The position numbers were made by a program, and so were the translations under genes. DNA of 52,717 nt, from assembly GCF_029215975.1 (NCBI RefSeq), contig NZ_JAEMVD010000005.1, positions 1-52,717 on the forward strand, in the 5' to 3' direction. Of this stretch, positions 42,801-49,073 are shown piece after piece. The stretch is from Sulfurimonas sp. SAG-AH-194-C20. GTDB lineage: Bacteria > Campylobacterota > Campylobacteria > Campylobacterales > Sulfurimonadaceae. The stretch's first letter is position 1. Every line of letters begins with the position of its first letter. Under the pieces are notes generated by a model. That model searched no databases. It saw nothing but the letters and a program-made list of their open reading frames with translations, and was not told the DNA's origin.

Positions 42801-42955
42801 GACTTTTTACTCTTATCTTTTATGCAACAGGTCAAGCTGTTATTTTGCAACCTATCGCTATCTCTATTGGGTTTGGATTATTGTGGGGAACTGTTTTGAA
42901 CTTACTTTATCTACCAACACTTTATGCAATGGTAAATAAGATTAAGCCGGTTTAA
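39872..42955 (+). CDS. RND efflux permease (AcrB/MexB superfamily)
   Basis: This 1027-residue inner-membrane pump has twelve expected helices and two large periplasmic loops. The proton-relay helix has LLGALIVIGIVVDDAIVVSENIQRH with the paired Asp residues. The matching helix in the second half reads LAGVVINDGIIMLDFLHG, with Asn-Asp where AcrB has the essential Lys, as in a known RND branch. No membrane-fusion protein or outer-membrane channel gene is adjacent, which is unusual for this superfamily. Upstream is TACAAT five bases before the ATG. Substrate unknown; the 3' end overlaps the MFS gene by 14 bases. Confidence 0.9.
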   Translation: MINFLQYFINNSRLNYALLAFLLFMGVNAYINIPKEMFPVVELDKISVRGTYAGASAANMDKMAVRDIEDAMSNISGIDKTEATIAPGAFTIILTLNENENKINTLNNVKDAVSLSKQYLPADMLEPTATLIDKNKPLIRVAISSKTLSQGALTEIAQDVKSKLSKIKHIAEVAIRGDSDEEVSIKVNSEAILAYGLKPSSVVNAIRNLSYIFPIGNIEEKGSFAFISTVNGKTDAAEWEESILNIDDKYVRLGDLAKVEILYPQTSTLATFNNNDTLTLVISKGEEGDALKLSKIVIAEVEKLQKSYDDVIFNTYKDSSIPIKKRLDTVISNLMFGLVLVFLSMYILINLRIAFIVALGIPFSFIIGLLFVYYLGYSINIVSLLGALIVIGIVVDDAIVVSENIQRHIDEGMDAKEASIVGVKEMMLPVSLATLTTAAAFLPMFLMHGEIALFLILVPIVVVLILLGSLLESFFFLPLHARELLKKSNNFVDWTKAQNFYEKLLSFNIHYKKTFLLTFLVLVPLLTVVTAKSMKFQFFPNFDGNNLYVSAKIDINTPIEETFALSKKIEAEIMKHGEEFSLKSISATTGYRRSLSGETEFNNNVFYITLELYDRKDTNFIAEYINPILNFSFVFNDPDKRRDKKTYELSPRLKEIIEPFREKYSMLELGVTEDKPGLIRSDIQINLSGSQDVILEKSIKELESALAKIQGVANFSDNIKYGKMEYKIKINSYGESLGLSEASVSKVLSDFFLEKRQSTTFNNRGVMEIKTEDINKDKTATLFNFNISLNDGRYVKLTDVATITTIRDYESINKLNGAIVKTVFANLDKRVITPQEVIEQLQPMLDSIANMGIDVNLLGEKEKSKQLKSDMKSSLLLAMFLIFITLLFIFSKVKYVLMVMSVIPFSVLGALLGHKLLGIPLTMPSIIGILGLAGVVINDGIIMLDFLHGTRNSEEFFTRAKHRLRPILITSITTFLGLFTLIFYATGQAVILQPIAISIGFGLLWGTVLNLLYLPTLYAMVNKIKPV

Positions 42956-44120
42956 GTGACTTTGTAAAAAGCATTAAAACAACACCTATAAAAACTATAA
43001 ACGCAGTGAGATAAAGTGTGGTGTGAAAGTCACCATACTTAGCTACTAATGCTACACTATAAAGAGGTGCCACTACTTGACCTATGCCGTAAGCGGCTGT
43101 CATGGAGCCCATTAGGATGACTGGATTGTGTTTGGAGATTTGTCCGGCAAGGTTCATGAAAAGTGCTACTAGACCTATGAAAGTACTGCCATAAAGAGCT
43201 GCACTTAAGAGGTTTATGTATATGTTTGAGCTAAGTGTTGGTAAGAGTATGCCTATGACTTGAAGTGAGAGGGCAAAGATGATGACATCTACACTGTTAA
43301 ATCTATGGGCTAAACGCATCCAGAGTATGGAAGAGGGGATTCCTGCTACTCCAACAATGAGCCATGCTAGGTTTCCTCTTCCCTCTAAACCTTCAAGTGA
43401 GTTTACTATCTCGGGTAAAAAAGTACCTTGAACTACAAAGCCAACACCTTCTGTTAAGTAAGCAAGTATGAGTAAAACTACATAGAGAGAAAAAACAGAC
43501 TTTGTGCTTTCTTTGTGCAGAGCCTCTTTGTGTGTCTCTTTGTCAAAGGAGAGAATATGAAAGATATAAAATGAAAATATAAATGCCATAAAAGAGAGAA
43601 CTAACCAAGCATCACTCCAAGAGTTGTTCTCTAAAACTTCTTGGGATACTAACTCACTTATAACGATGGCAAAACCGATACCAGAAAAGTGGATTCCCAT
43701 CGCTTTTGTTTTATTTTCTAAGTCGAGTTTGAGCATCACTAAAGATGCACCGACTAAAAGTATCATAGCAGAGCCAAAACCTGCAAAAATACGCGAGATA
43801 ATCCACATGATTTCGTTTTGAGTCGTTCCAAGTATCAGTGAGGTCACAATACTTAGAACTATTCCTAGACGAAAGTAAAAGACTTTTTTTTGTATGTTTT
43901 TGAGTGAGACTGAAAAAAGTGCACCTGATAAATAACCGACAAAATTTAGTGAAGCCAAAACACCTGCTTGCGTTACAGTGAGATAATCTTCAAGCATAGA
44001 TGGAAGAAGTGAGGTAAAAGCAAAGCGTGCAACACCAACACCGATGATGATAGCTAAAATCCCTGCTAAAAGGATGTTCGCATTTGAGTTTTTATTTAAT
44101 AAAGAGAAGATAGAGTGCAC
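42942..44120 (-). CDS. YbfB/YjiJ family MFS transporter
   Basis: This 392-residue, 12-helix secondary transporter has the YbfB/YjiJ opening LAIIIGVGVARFAFTSLLPSML, NFVGYLSGALFSVSLK and GFGSAMILLVGASLVML. The second half has TEGVGFVVQGTFLPEIV and GSMTAAYGIGQVVAPLYS. The start is GTG at 44120, the only reasonable one, lying inside the end of a short membrane ORF. Substrate unknown; members are predicted drug or metabolite exporters. Confidence 0.85.
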   Translation of the reverse strand: MHSIFSLLNKNSNANILLAGILAIIIGVGVARFAFTSLLPSMLEDYLTVTQAGVLASLNFVGYLSGALFSVSLKNIQKKVFYFRLGIVLSIVTSLILGTTQNEIMWIISRIFAGFGSAMILLVGASLVMLKLDLENKTKAMGIHFSGIGFAIVISELVSQEVLENNSWSDAWLVLSFMAFIFSFYIFHILSFDKETHKEALHKESTKSVFSLYVVLLILAYLTEGVGFVVQGTFLPEIVNSLEGLEGRGNLAWLIVGVAGIPSSILWMRLAHRFNSVDVIIFALSLQVIGILLPTLSSNIYINLLSAALYGSTFIGLVALFMNLAGQISKHNPVILMGSMTAAYGIGQVVAPLYSVALVAKYGDFHTTLYLTAFIVFIGVVLMLFTKSLKPA

Positions 44121-44217
44121 CCCAGAGTAAAAATATTAAAAACCCCAAAATAGCAAAGACTATAATAACTCTCACTGTAAAATAGTATAAAAATTTTACA
44201 AATGGAGGAATTTTCAT
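44092..44217 (-). CDS. Small single-span membrane ORF (41 codons)
   Basis: ATG at 44217 lies two bases after the rhodanese stop. The product begins MKIPPFVKFLYYF, has an Arg, then a hydrophobic segment VIIVFAILGFLIFLLWGALYLLF and a Lys end. The last 29 bases overlap the GTG start of the MFS gene, suggesting rhodanese-ORF-MFS coupling. The ribosome site is weak (AAAAAGTAG). No family is recognised. It could be a small accessory subunit of the MFS transporter. Confidence 0.5.
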   Translation of the reverse strand: MKIPPFVKFLYYFTVRVIIVFAILGFLIFLLWGALYLLFIK

Positions 44218-44219
44218 AA

Positions 44220-44630
44220 CTACTTTTTGTAAGGGTAGACTTTCATCTTGAGACCCTTCGTTGCATACTCCATACCGCCTAGAATATTTATGACTTTATA
44301 GTTTAACTTTTGTGACATCCACGGTGCTATCATAGATGTTCTACTGCCTGTGTGGCAGATGATGGCAAAGGGTTTTGTAGTATCTACCTTTGCGTTTAGT
44401 TCTTTTAAAAATACATTTATGTTGTACTTCCCTTTTTCATTAAAAAACTCTATGGGGATAGCATCTTTTAGAAGACCTTCACTCTTCCACTCACCAACAG
44501 TTCTTATGTCAACGATAGGAAGGCTAGAAGTTAGCATATCTTGTGTTATGTATGCATTTTTAAGCTCTGCAAAAAGTGAAGCAGATAGTAGCAGTAGTAG
44601 TAAAATAATTTTTTTCAATTTGTTCTCCAA
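44220..44630 (-). CDS. Periplasmic rhodanese-domain protein
   Basis: This 136-residue protein has a signal peptide (LKKIILLLLLLSASLFA) and one rhodanese domain: SLPIVDIRTVGEWKSEGLLKDAIPIEFF, then the active-site loop IICHTGSRTSMIAPWMSQKL with the Cys of CHTGSR, and VINILGGMEYATKG. Single-domain periplasmic rhodaneses carry sulfane sulfur, which fits a sulfur-oxidising lifestyle, but direct evidence is lacking. Its promoter region holds the 17-bp palindrome at 44649-44665. Confidence 0.85.
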   Translation of the reverse strand: MENKLKKIILLLLLLSASLFAELKNAYITQDMLTSSLPIVDIRTVGEWKSEGLLKDAIPIEFFNEKGKYNINVFLKELNAKVDTTKPFAIICHTGSRTSMIAPWMSQKLNYKVINILGGMEYATKGLKMKVYPYKK

Positions 44631-44648
44631 AAGTGTTAGAGTTTAGGT

Positions 44649-44665
44649 ACTTATAGTCTATAAGT
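44649..44665. promoter_or_regulatory. 17-bp palindrome between rhodanese and two-component operon
   Basis: ACTTATAG-T-CTATAAGT is perfect. It is further framed by GTTAGA (44635-44640)/TCTAAC (44666-44671) and TTAGGT (44643-44648)/ACCTAA (44670-44675). The minus-strand TATAAG inside it may be the rhodanese -10, so it looks like an operator. TATAAT-like hexamers toward the plus-strand operon follow around 44695-44705. Confidence 0.5.
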
Positions 44666-44721
44666 TCTAACCTAAGAAATCTCATGTATAATTATAACTA
44701 TAATATCTAAATAGGAATACA

Positions 44722-45093
44722 ATGGCAGCATCTGCAAAAGCGATAAACAATGCAAATCGACTTCGTTACATTAGAGCACTCGAGCGTTTTCATAAAGGAA
44801 TGATCTCTTTTTTGATGAATACACCTGAACTTACACATAAAAGTATGAACAAAAAGATAGACAACTCTGTAAAACTTCTCAAGCGAATAGATGAGATAGA
44901 CTTATACAAGGGTGAGTTAAAAGACCTTCAAATCTTAGTCAAAAAGATGATAGGCTATAAAGACTCTGAGGAAGACATAGAGAACATTAAAGAAGCGATT
45001 TTGTATGCTTCAAACCAACTCGATAAGAGTAAAAATGCTAAACGCTACAAAAAAGACAAACATGCAAACTCTATGTTTGATGACTGGGAATAG
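44722..45093 (+). CDS. Small helical hypothetical protein in front of a two-component pair
   Basis: This 123-residue protein is mostly alpha-helical and highly charged (KSMNKKIDNSVKLLKRIDEID, DSEEDIENIKEAILYASNQLD), ending KHANSMFDDWE. No membrane span, signal or known motif is seen. It has a good AGGA site and its own promoter region. The regulator gene follows after 9 bases, so it may modulate this signalling pair. No family is recognised. Confidence 0.7.
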   Translation: MAASAKAINNANRLRYIRALERFHKGMISFLMNTPELTHKSMNKKIDNSVKLLKRIDEIDLYKGELKDLQILVKKMIGYKDSEEDIENIKEAILYASNQLDKSKNAKRYKKDKHANSMFDDWE

Positions 45094-45102
45094 CACAAGA
45101 TA

Positions 45103-45756
45103 ATGGCTAGAATACTTCTCTTAGAAGATGATGTCACACTGGGTGATACTCTATATGAGCTTTTAGAGTCAGAAGGCTACGAAGTTACTTTAGCTACTCG
45201 TGGTGAAGTTGTTTTAGATGTGACTTCGAGCCAAAATTTTGAACTGATGCTGTTTGATGTAAATGTTCCAGACTTTAACGGCTTTGAGCTTTTAAAACTA
45301 CTTAGAGATGCAGATAACACTACTCCATGTATCTTTTTAACTTCTCTTAGTGACATCGCTTCACTCTCTAAAGGTTTTGAAGTGGGTGCAGATGATTACC
45401 TTAAAAAACCTTTTGATTTTGATGAGCTTCTTGTTCGCATAAAGGCGGTGCTAAGAAAATATTTTCATACACAGGAAAATGAAGTAAAGTATAAAGACTT
45501 ACTTTACAAGATAACTACAAATGAACTTTTTGAGGGTGTAAAACTTCTCTCTTTCGCCCCACAAGAGAAAAAACTCATAGCACTTTTTTTTAAAAACATA
45601 AACACGACGATAAATAAAGAAGATTTACTTTTTGAGTTGAGTCGTGAACAAGAAGCAAGTGAGGGAGCACTTCGTGTCTACATCACCAAACTACGTAAAG
45701 TTGGCTTAGAGATACAGACTATAAAAGGCACAGGATACAGACTTGTTAGAGCATGA
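45103..45756 (+). CDS. OmpR-family response regulator
   Basis: This 217-residue protein has a receiver ARILLLEDDVTLGDTLYE, phospho-Asp 52 in LFDVNVPDFNG, LTSLSD, and KKPFDFDELLVRI. Then comes a winged-helix output domain with LLSFAPQEKKLIALFFKN, ALRVYITKLRKVGLEIQTIKGTGYRL. It lies in an operon with the hypothetical protein before it and the kinase after it; kinase translation starts inside the last codons. Targets unknown. Confidence 0.92.
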   Translation: MARILLLEDDVTLGDTLYELLESEGYEVTLATRGEVVLDVTSSQNFELMLFDVNVPDFNGFELLKLLRDADNTTPCIFLTSLSDIASLSKGFEVGADDYLKKPFDFDELLVRIKAVLRKYFHTQENEVKYKDLLYKITTNELFEGVKLLSFAPQEKKLIALFFKNINTTINKEDLLFELSREQEASEGALRVYITKLRKVGLEIQTIKGTGYRLVRA

Positions 45757-46813
45757 AAAAACTGCCTTTTGGAAGTTCTTTAGTATCTATTTTGGTAGTG
45801 TTGCACTCCTTATCTTAGCTGCTGGGTATTTTTACTTTGGTGAGCAGAGAAAAATTCTGTTAAAAAATGAACACTTTGCTATGATAGAACATGTTAGAAA
45901 AATAAAAATGAACCAGTATGAGTTAGAGACTAAAGGTATAACACACACAGTTACATACGAGAAAATTCCTGGATTTACTATAAATAACTTTAGCATAGGG
46001 GAAAAATATTTTGAGTCCTATCTTCCTTATAGTTGGGAGGGTGGGTATTATATTGTTCATAAAGATAAAACTGCTTTTCATCTAAAACTCTCAAGTATGA
46101 AGAAAAAAATCATTGTAGTACAAGTTCTCCTTTTGATTTTGTTTGGAGTTATTAGTTTTTTACTCTCAAGACGAGCATTAAAACCGATGCAAGAAGCGAT
46201 AACAACATTAGATAACTTCTCAAAAGATTTGATTCACGACTTAAACACACCCGTTACATCCATACTTTTAAACACAAAAATTTTAGAAAAAAACCTAGAT
46301 GAAGATTCAAAACCACTGATGAGAATAAAAACAAGTGCAAAAGAGATAGGAGAACTTCATAATAACCTTACAATACTCCTTCAAGAAGAGACAATGATAA
46401 TGAAAGAGGAGAGACTTTTTGACTTAGTACAAGATGTAGTATCCAGACAAGAAGGACTCTATCCTGAGGTGAAAATAGAGTTACAAAAAAGTGAACTACT
46501 TGTAAAAGTACATGCAGATGCACTCAAACAAGTTCTCTCAAATATTTTATCTAATGCATGTAAATATAATAAAAAAGAGGGACATGTAAAAATATATACA
46601 AAAAATCATACTCTTTATATCCAAGATAGTGGTTTAGGTATAGCAAAACCAGAAAATATTTTTGATAGAAACTATAAAGAGCAAAAAAATGGGCATGGGA
46701 TAGGACTAGATATTGTAAAAAGATTATGCGATGTGATGGAGATAGAGATTTGGGCTACTTCGGTAGTGGATGAGGGAACACTTATAGGTTTAAAGTTTAA
46801 AAACTATAAGTGA
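45743..46813 (+). CDS. Sensor histidine kinase, cognate of the adjacent regulator
   Basis: This 356-residue kinase has two membrane spans (about 12-32 and 122-142) bounding a small periplasmic sensor of about 90 residues with no recognised domain. The dimerisation box FSKDLIHDLNTPVTSILLN holds His 165; then come SNILSNACKYNKKEG, IQDSGLGIA and GHGIGLDIVKRL. The start is TTG at 45743, overlapping the regulator by 14 bases. The H-box HDLNTP is a variant also seen in some Campylobacterota kinases. The 3' end overlaps the convergent DUF1302 gene by 17 bases. Confidence 0.88.
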   Translation: MLEHEKTAFWKFFSIYFGSVALLILAAGYFYFGEQRKILLKNEHFAMIEHVRKIKMNQYELETKGITHTVTYEKIPGFTINNFSIGEKYFESYLPYSWEGGYYIVHKDKTAFHLKLSSMKKKIIVVQVLLLILFGVISFLLSRRALKPMQEAITTLDNFSKDLIHDLNTPVTSILLNTKILEKNLDEDSKPLMRIKTSAKEIGELHNNLTILLQEETMIMKEERLFDLVQDVVSRQEGLYPEVKIELQKSELLVKVHADALKQVLSNILSNACKYNKKEGHVKIYTKNHTLYIQDSGLGIAKPENIFDRNYKEQKNGHGIGLDIVKRLCDVMEIEIWATSVVDEGTLIGLKFKNYK

Positions 46814-48278
46814 TATCCGCGAAGATTTTGTCATTATTACTTGTTGCATTTATAAAAGGTTTTTCACTCTTTATACTAGTATCGAGATAATCAATAACTC
46901 CAGCATTTACAACAAGAGCATCCATTACATCATACTCTAAAGAAGCTCTGAAAAATCCACCATACTGCCAGTTATGACCAAACATACTTAGTAGTAAAGT
47001 TGCGTTTAGTGTGTCATTTTGCATTGAACGAGTAACACGAATGGCAGTTTGTAACTCATCTTCTTGTACATAGTCAGGAACTACCCCAAGAGTAACGCTA
47101 GACATCTGTGTTTCATAGTCAAATATATGTCTATTTGCTAACTCTAAAGACAAAGTTGTATCTTTTATGCCCATATAGTCGATGCCAAGTAGTGCATCGA
47201 GTCTGCGTTTAGCATCAAGTGTTGAGTTGTATTTTATGCCATCTATGAGAGCTACTTCACTCTTAAAAAGCCAACTCCCTTGCACAATGTTAAAAGCACT
47301 ACCAATCATCTGAATTTTAGAGACTGCTCTTGAAGCATTTGGTAGTGTTCCTTCTAAATGCCATTTTGAGTTGAGTACATCTGCGGCGTAAAAAGATAAG
47401 TCCCATCCAGAAAAGACACCGTTGGCTGCAAAAGCATACTGCATATCTTCAAAAGAGTTATTGGGCTGATTTAGTGGGACAAAAGGATCAGGGGCGATAG
47501 GAAAAATACTATCAACAGGAAAGTACTCACTTCTAGGAGCAGCTTCAAGAAAAATTCTGCTCTCAATAATAGCCATAGCAGAAAAACTCCAATCACCTAA
47601 GTAGTAGTCAAACTTTGCCATCGTCGTACTTAAACGCAGGTCTTGTATGTCTGTTAAACCGGGGAGTCTATTGTCAAGAGGATTGATAACATCGGTGATT
47701 CTTATGCTGTCTGATTTTCCCCAGACTACAATTTGGCGACCGATTTTTGCATCTAAGTCCTTTGTGATACTTCCTTGAATGTAGGTATCATCAAAACGCA
47801 GCTGCGTTTGGTAGGTGTCAAGAATATCACTGTTGTAATTATTTTGAGAATTTATGTCATAGATTCCATCATAAAAAGCGTCGCCACTTATACGAATTTT
47901 CCAAGTATCTGAGAGCTTTGCATCAAACTGAAGATAAGTACTTACTTGTGCCTGGTTAAATCCTGAGTACTCTACACCTTGGGCATCAGACTTGTTTGCT
48001 TTTACTTTATGGTCTCTATATCCATAGTTCATTTTAAAAGCCATATTTCCTAAGAGTGTATAAGCACTGGGTTTCTCTTGTACTTGTGCTACATCAGGTA
48101 CATCTAAACTTTCATCATCTCCAAAACCATTTAGGTCTTCACCAAAGCCATCTAAGTCACTTCCCCCACTCTGCTCAGTATCAAAACCACCAAGGTCTTC
48201 TTCAAATGCATCTTGTGCATGAAGTGAAGAGAGTACAAAAAGGCAAGCCAAAGAGAGTTTAATGATTTTCTTTTGCAT
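46797..48278 (-). CDS. DUF1302-like outer-membrane beta-barrel protein
   Basis: This 493-residue protein has a signal peptide (KIIKLSLACLFVLSSLHA). A short acidic N-terminal region holds three near-repeats, EDLGGFD, SDLDGFGED and EDLNGFGDD (residues 27-55). A barrel-like body follows: LDAKIGRQIVVWGKSDSIRITDVINPLD resembles the DUF1302 signature, ending in Phe (FADITYSF). DUF1302 genes commonly accompany LolA-like and RND exporter genes, as here. It probably moves a lipid-like compound to, or through, the outer membrane. The start lies 2 bases after the LolA-like stop. Confidence 0.8.
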   Translation of the reverse strand: MQKKIIKLSLACLFVLSSLHAQDAFEEDLGGFDTEQSGGSDLDGFGEDLNGFGDDESLDVPDVAQVQEKPSAYTLLGNMAFKMNYGYRDHKVKANKSDAQGVEYSGFNQAQVSTYLQFDAKLSDTWKIRISGDAFYDGIYDINSQNNYNSDILDTYQTQLRFDDTYIQGSITKDLDAKIGRQIVVWGKSDSIRITDVINPLDNRLPGLTDIQDLRLSTTMAKFDYYLGDWSFSAMAIIESRIFLEAAPRSEYFPVDSIFPIAPDPFVPLNQPNNSFEDMQYAFAANGVFSGWDLSFYAADVLNSKWHLEGTLPNASRAVSKIQMIGSAFNIVQGSWLFKSEVALIDGIKYNSTLDAKRRLDALLGIDYMGIKDTTLSLELANRHIFDYETQMSSVTLGVVPDYVQEDELQTAIRVTRSMQNDTLNATLLLSMFGHNWQYGGFFRASLEYDVMDALVVNAGVIDYLDTSIKSEKPFINATSNNDKIFADITYSF

Positions 48279-48280
48279 TT

Positions 48281-49063
48281 TTATAGTCCGCGTTGGAGTG
48301 TTCTTGTCGTAAAAAGAGACTCATCTAAGTCTTGGTTATACTTAATGTTAGAGAATTTAAACACAGACTTATGCAGTGTCTTTTTTCCTTTTTTTGTAAC
48401 CATTTGCATCTCTTTTACAGTCCAAACACCATCTATAAGTTCTAAGTCTTTTACCATCATGTATTTTAGTTTATTACCCGCTTTGATGTAGTTGAGTGCT
48501 TGAATAACAACAAAATTGTCTTGTCTAACAAACATAATGCTTTTTGTATAACCTGTCTCCTCTACAGTTTTTTGTGTTTTTGGAGTAACAAGGAGTTGCC
48601 ATACTTTATGCCCTTGTGCCTTTGTCTCTTTCATGATTTTGTAGTTATAATCTTCTACATTACGAGAAGTCATATCAGAATAAGTAAAGTCACTTCCCAT
48701 AAACGCAGAACTCTTATCACTCGAAGCGATACGTTTCACTTTTTGAAGGGCTGGGAGATATAACCATTGGTCATCATCTGCATTTGAGTCTTCATAGTCA
48801 TAAGTTAAAAAGGCAGTATCTTTTACATCTGCTGGAGTTAAAAAGAACATGAGTTTAAGTGTATCAGTTCCTCTGTCTTTTGTGTAGACTTTGAGGTCAC
48901 GAACTCTTTTTTTTCCAGACTTATCTATCAAAATCATTTTCATATTTGAAGTGATGTTATCACCCTCATCTCTATCGCTTACATTTTGAGCTATCTCTTG
49001 TGCAGTTATTGCCACAAGAGAAGAGACTAGAAGTGTTGTTGTAAGTAGTGTTTTGAGTATCAT
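48281..49063 (-). CDS. LolA-like outer-membrane lipoprotein-sorting family protein
   Basis: This 260-residue periplasmic protein has a signal peptide (ILKTLLTTTLLVSSLVAITA). Beta-rich sequence typical of the LolA-like fold (PF17131) follows: MILIDKSGKKRVRDLKVYTKD, DDQWLYLPALQKVKRIASSD with SSAFMGSDFTYSDM, and KMVVTP-like strands toward the end. It likely carries a hydrophobic cargo across the periplasm between the RND protein and the DUF1302 barrel. Middle gene of a three-gene operon with gaps of 10 and 2 bases. Confidence 0.85.
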   Translation of the reverse strand: MILKTLLTTTLLVSSLVAITAQEIAQNVSDRDEGDNITSNMKMILIDKSGKKRVRDLKVYTKDRGTDTLKLMFFLTPADVKDTAFLTYDYEDSNADDDQWLYLPALQKVKRIASSDKSSAFMGSDFTYSDMTSRNVEDYNYKIMKETKAQGHKVWQLLVTPKTQKTVEETGYTKSIMFVRQDNFVVIQALNYIKAGNKLKYMMVKDLELIDGVWTVKEMQMVTKKGKKTLHKSVFKFSNIKYNQDLDESLFTTRTLQRGL

Positions 49064-49073
49064 TTTATGTCCT

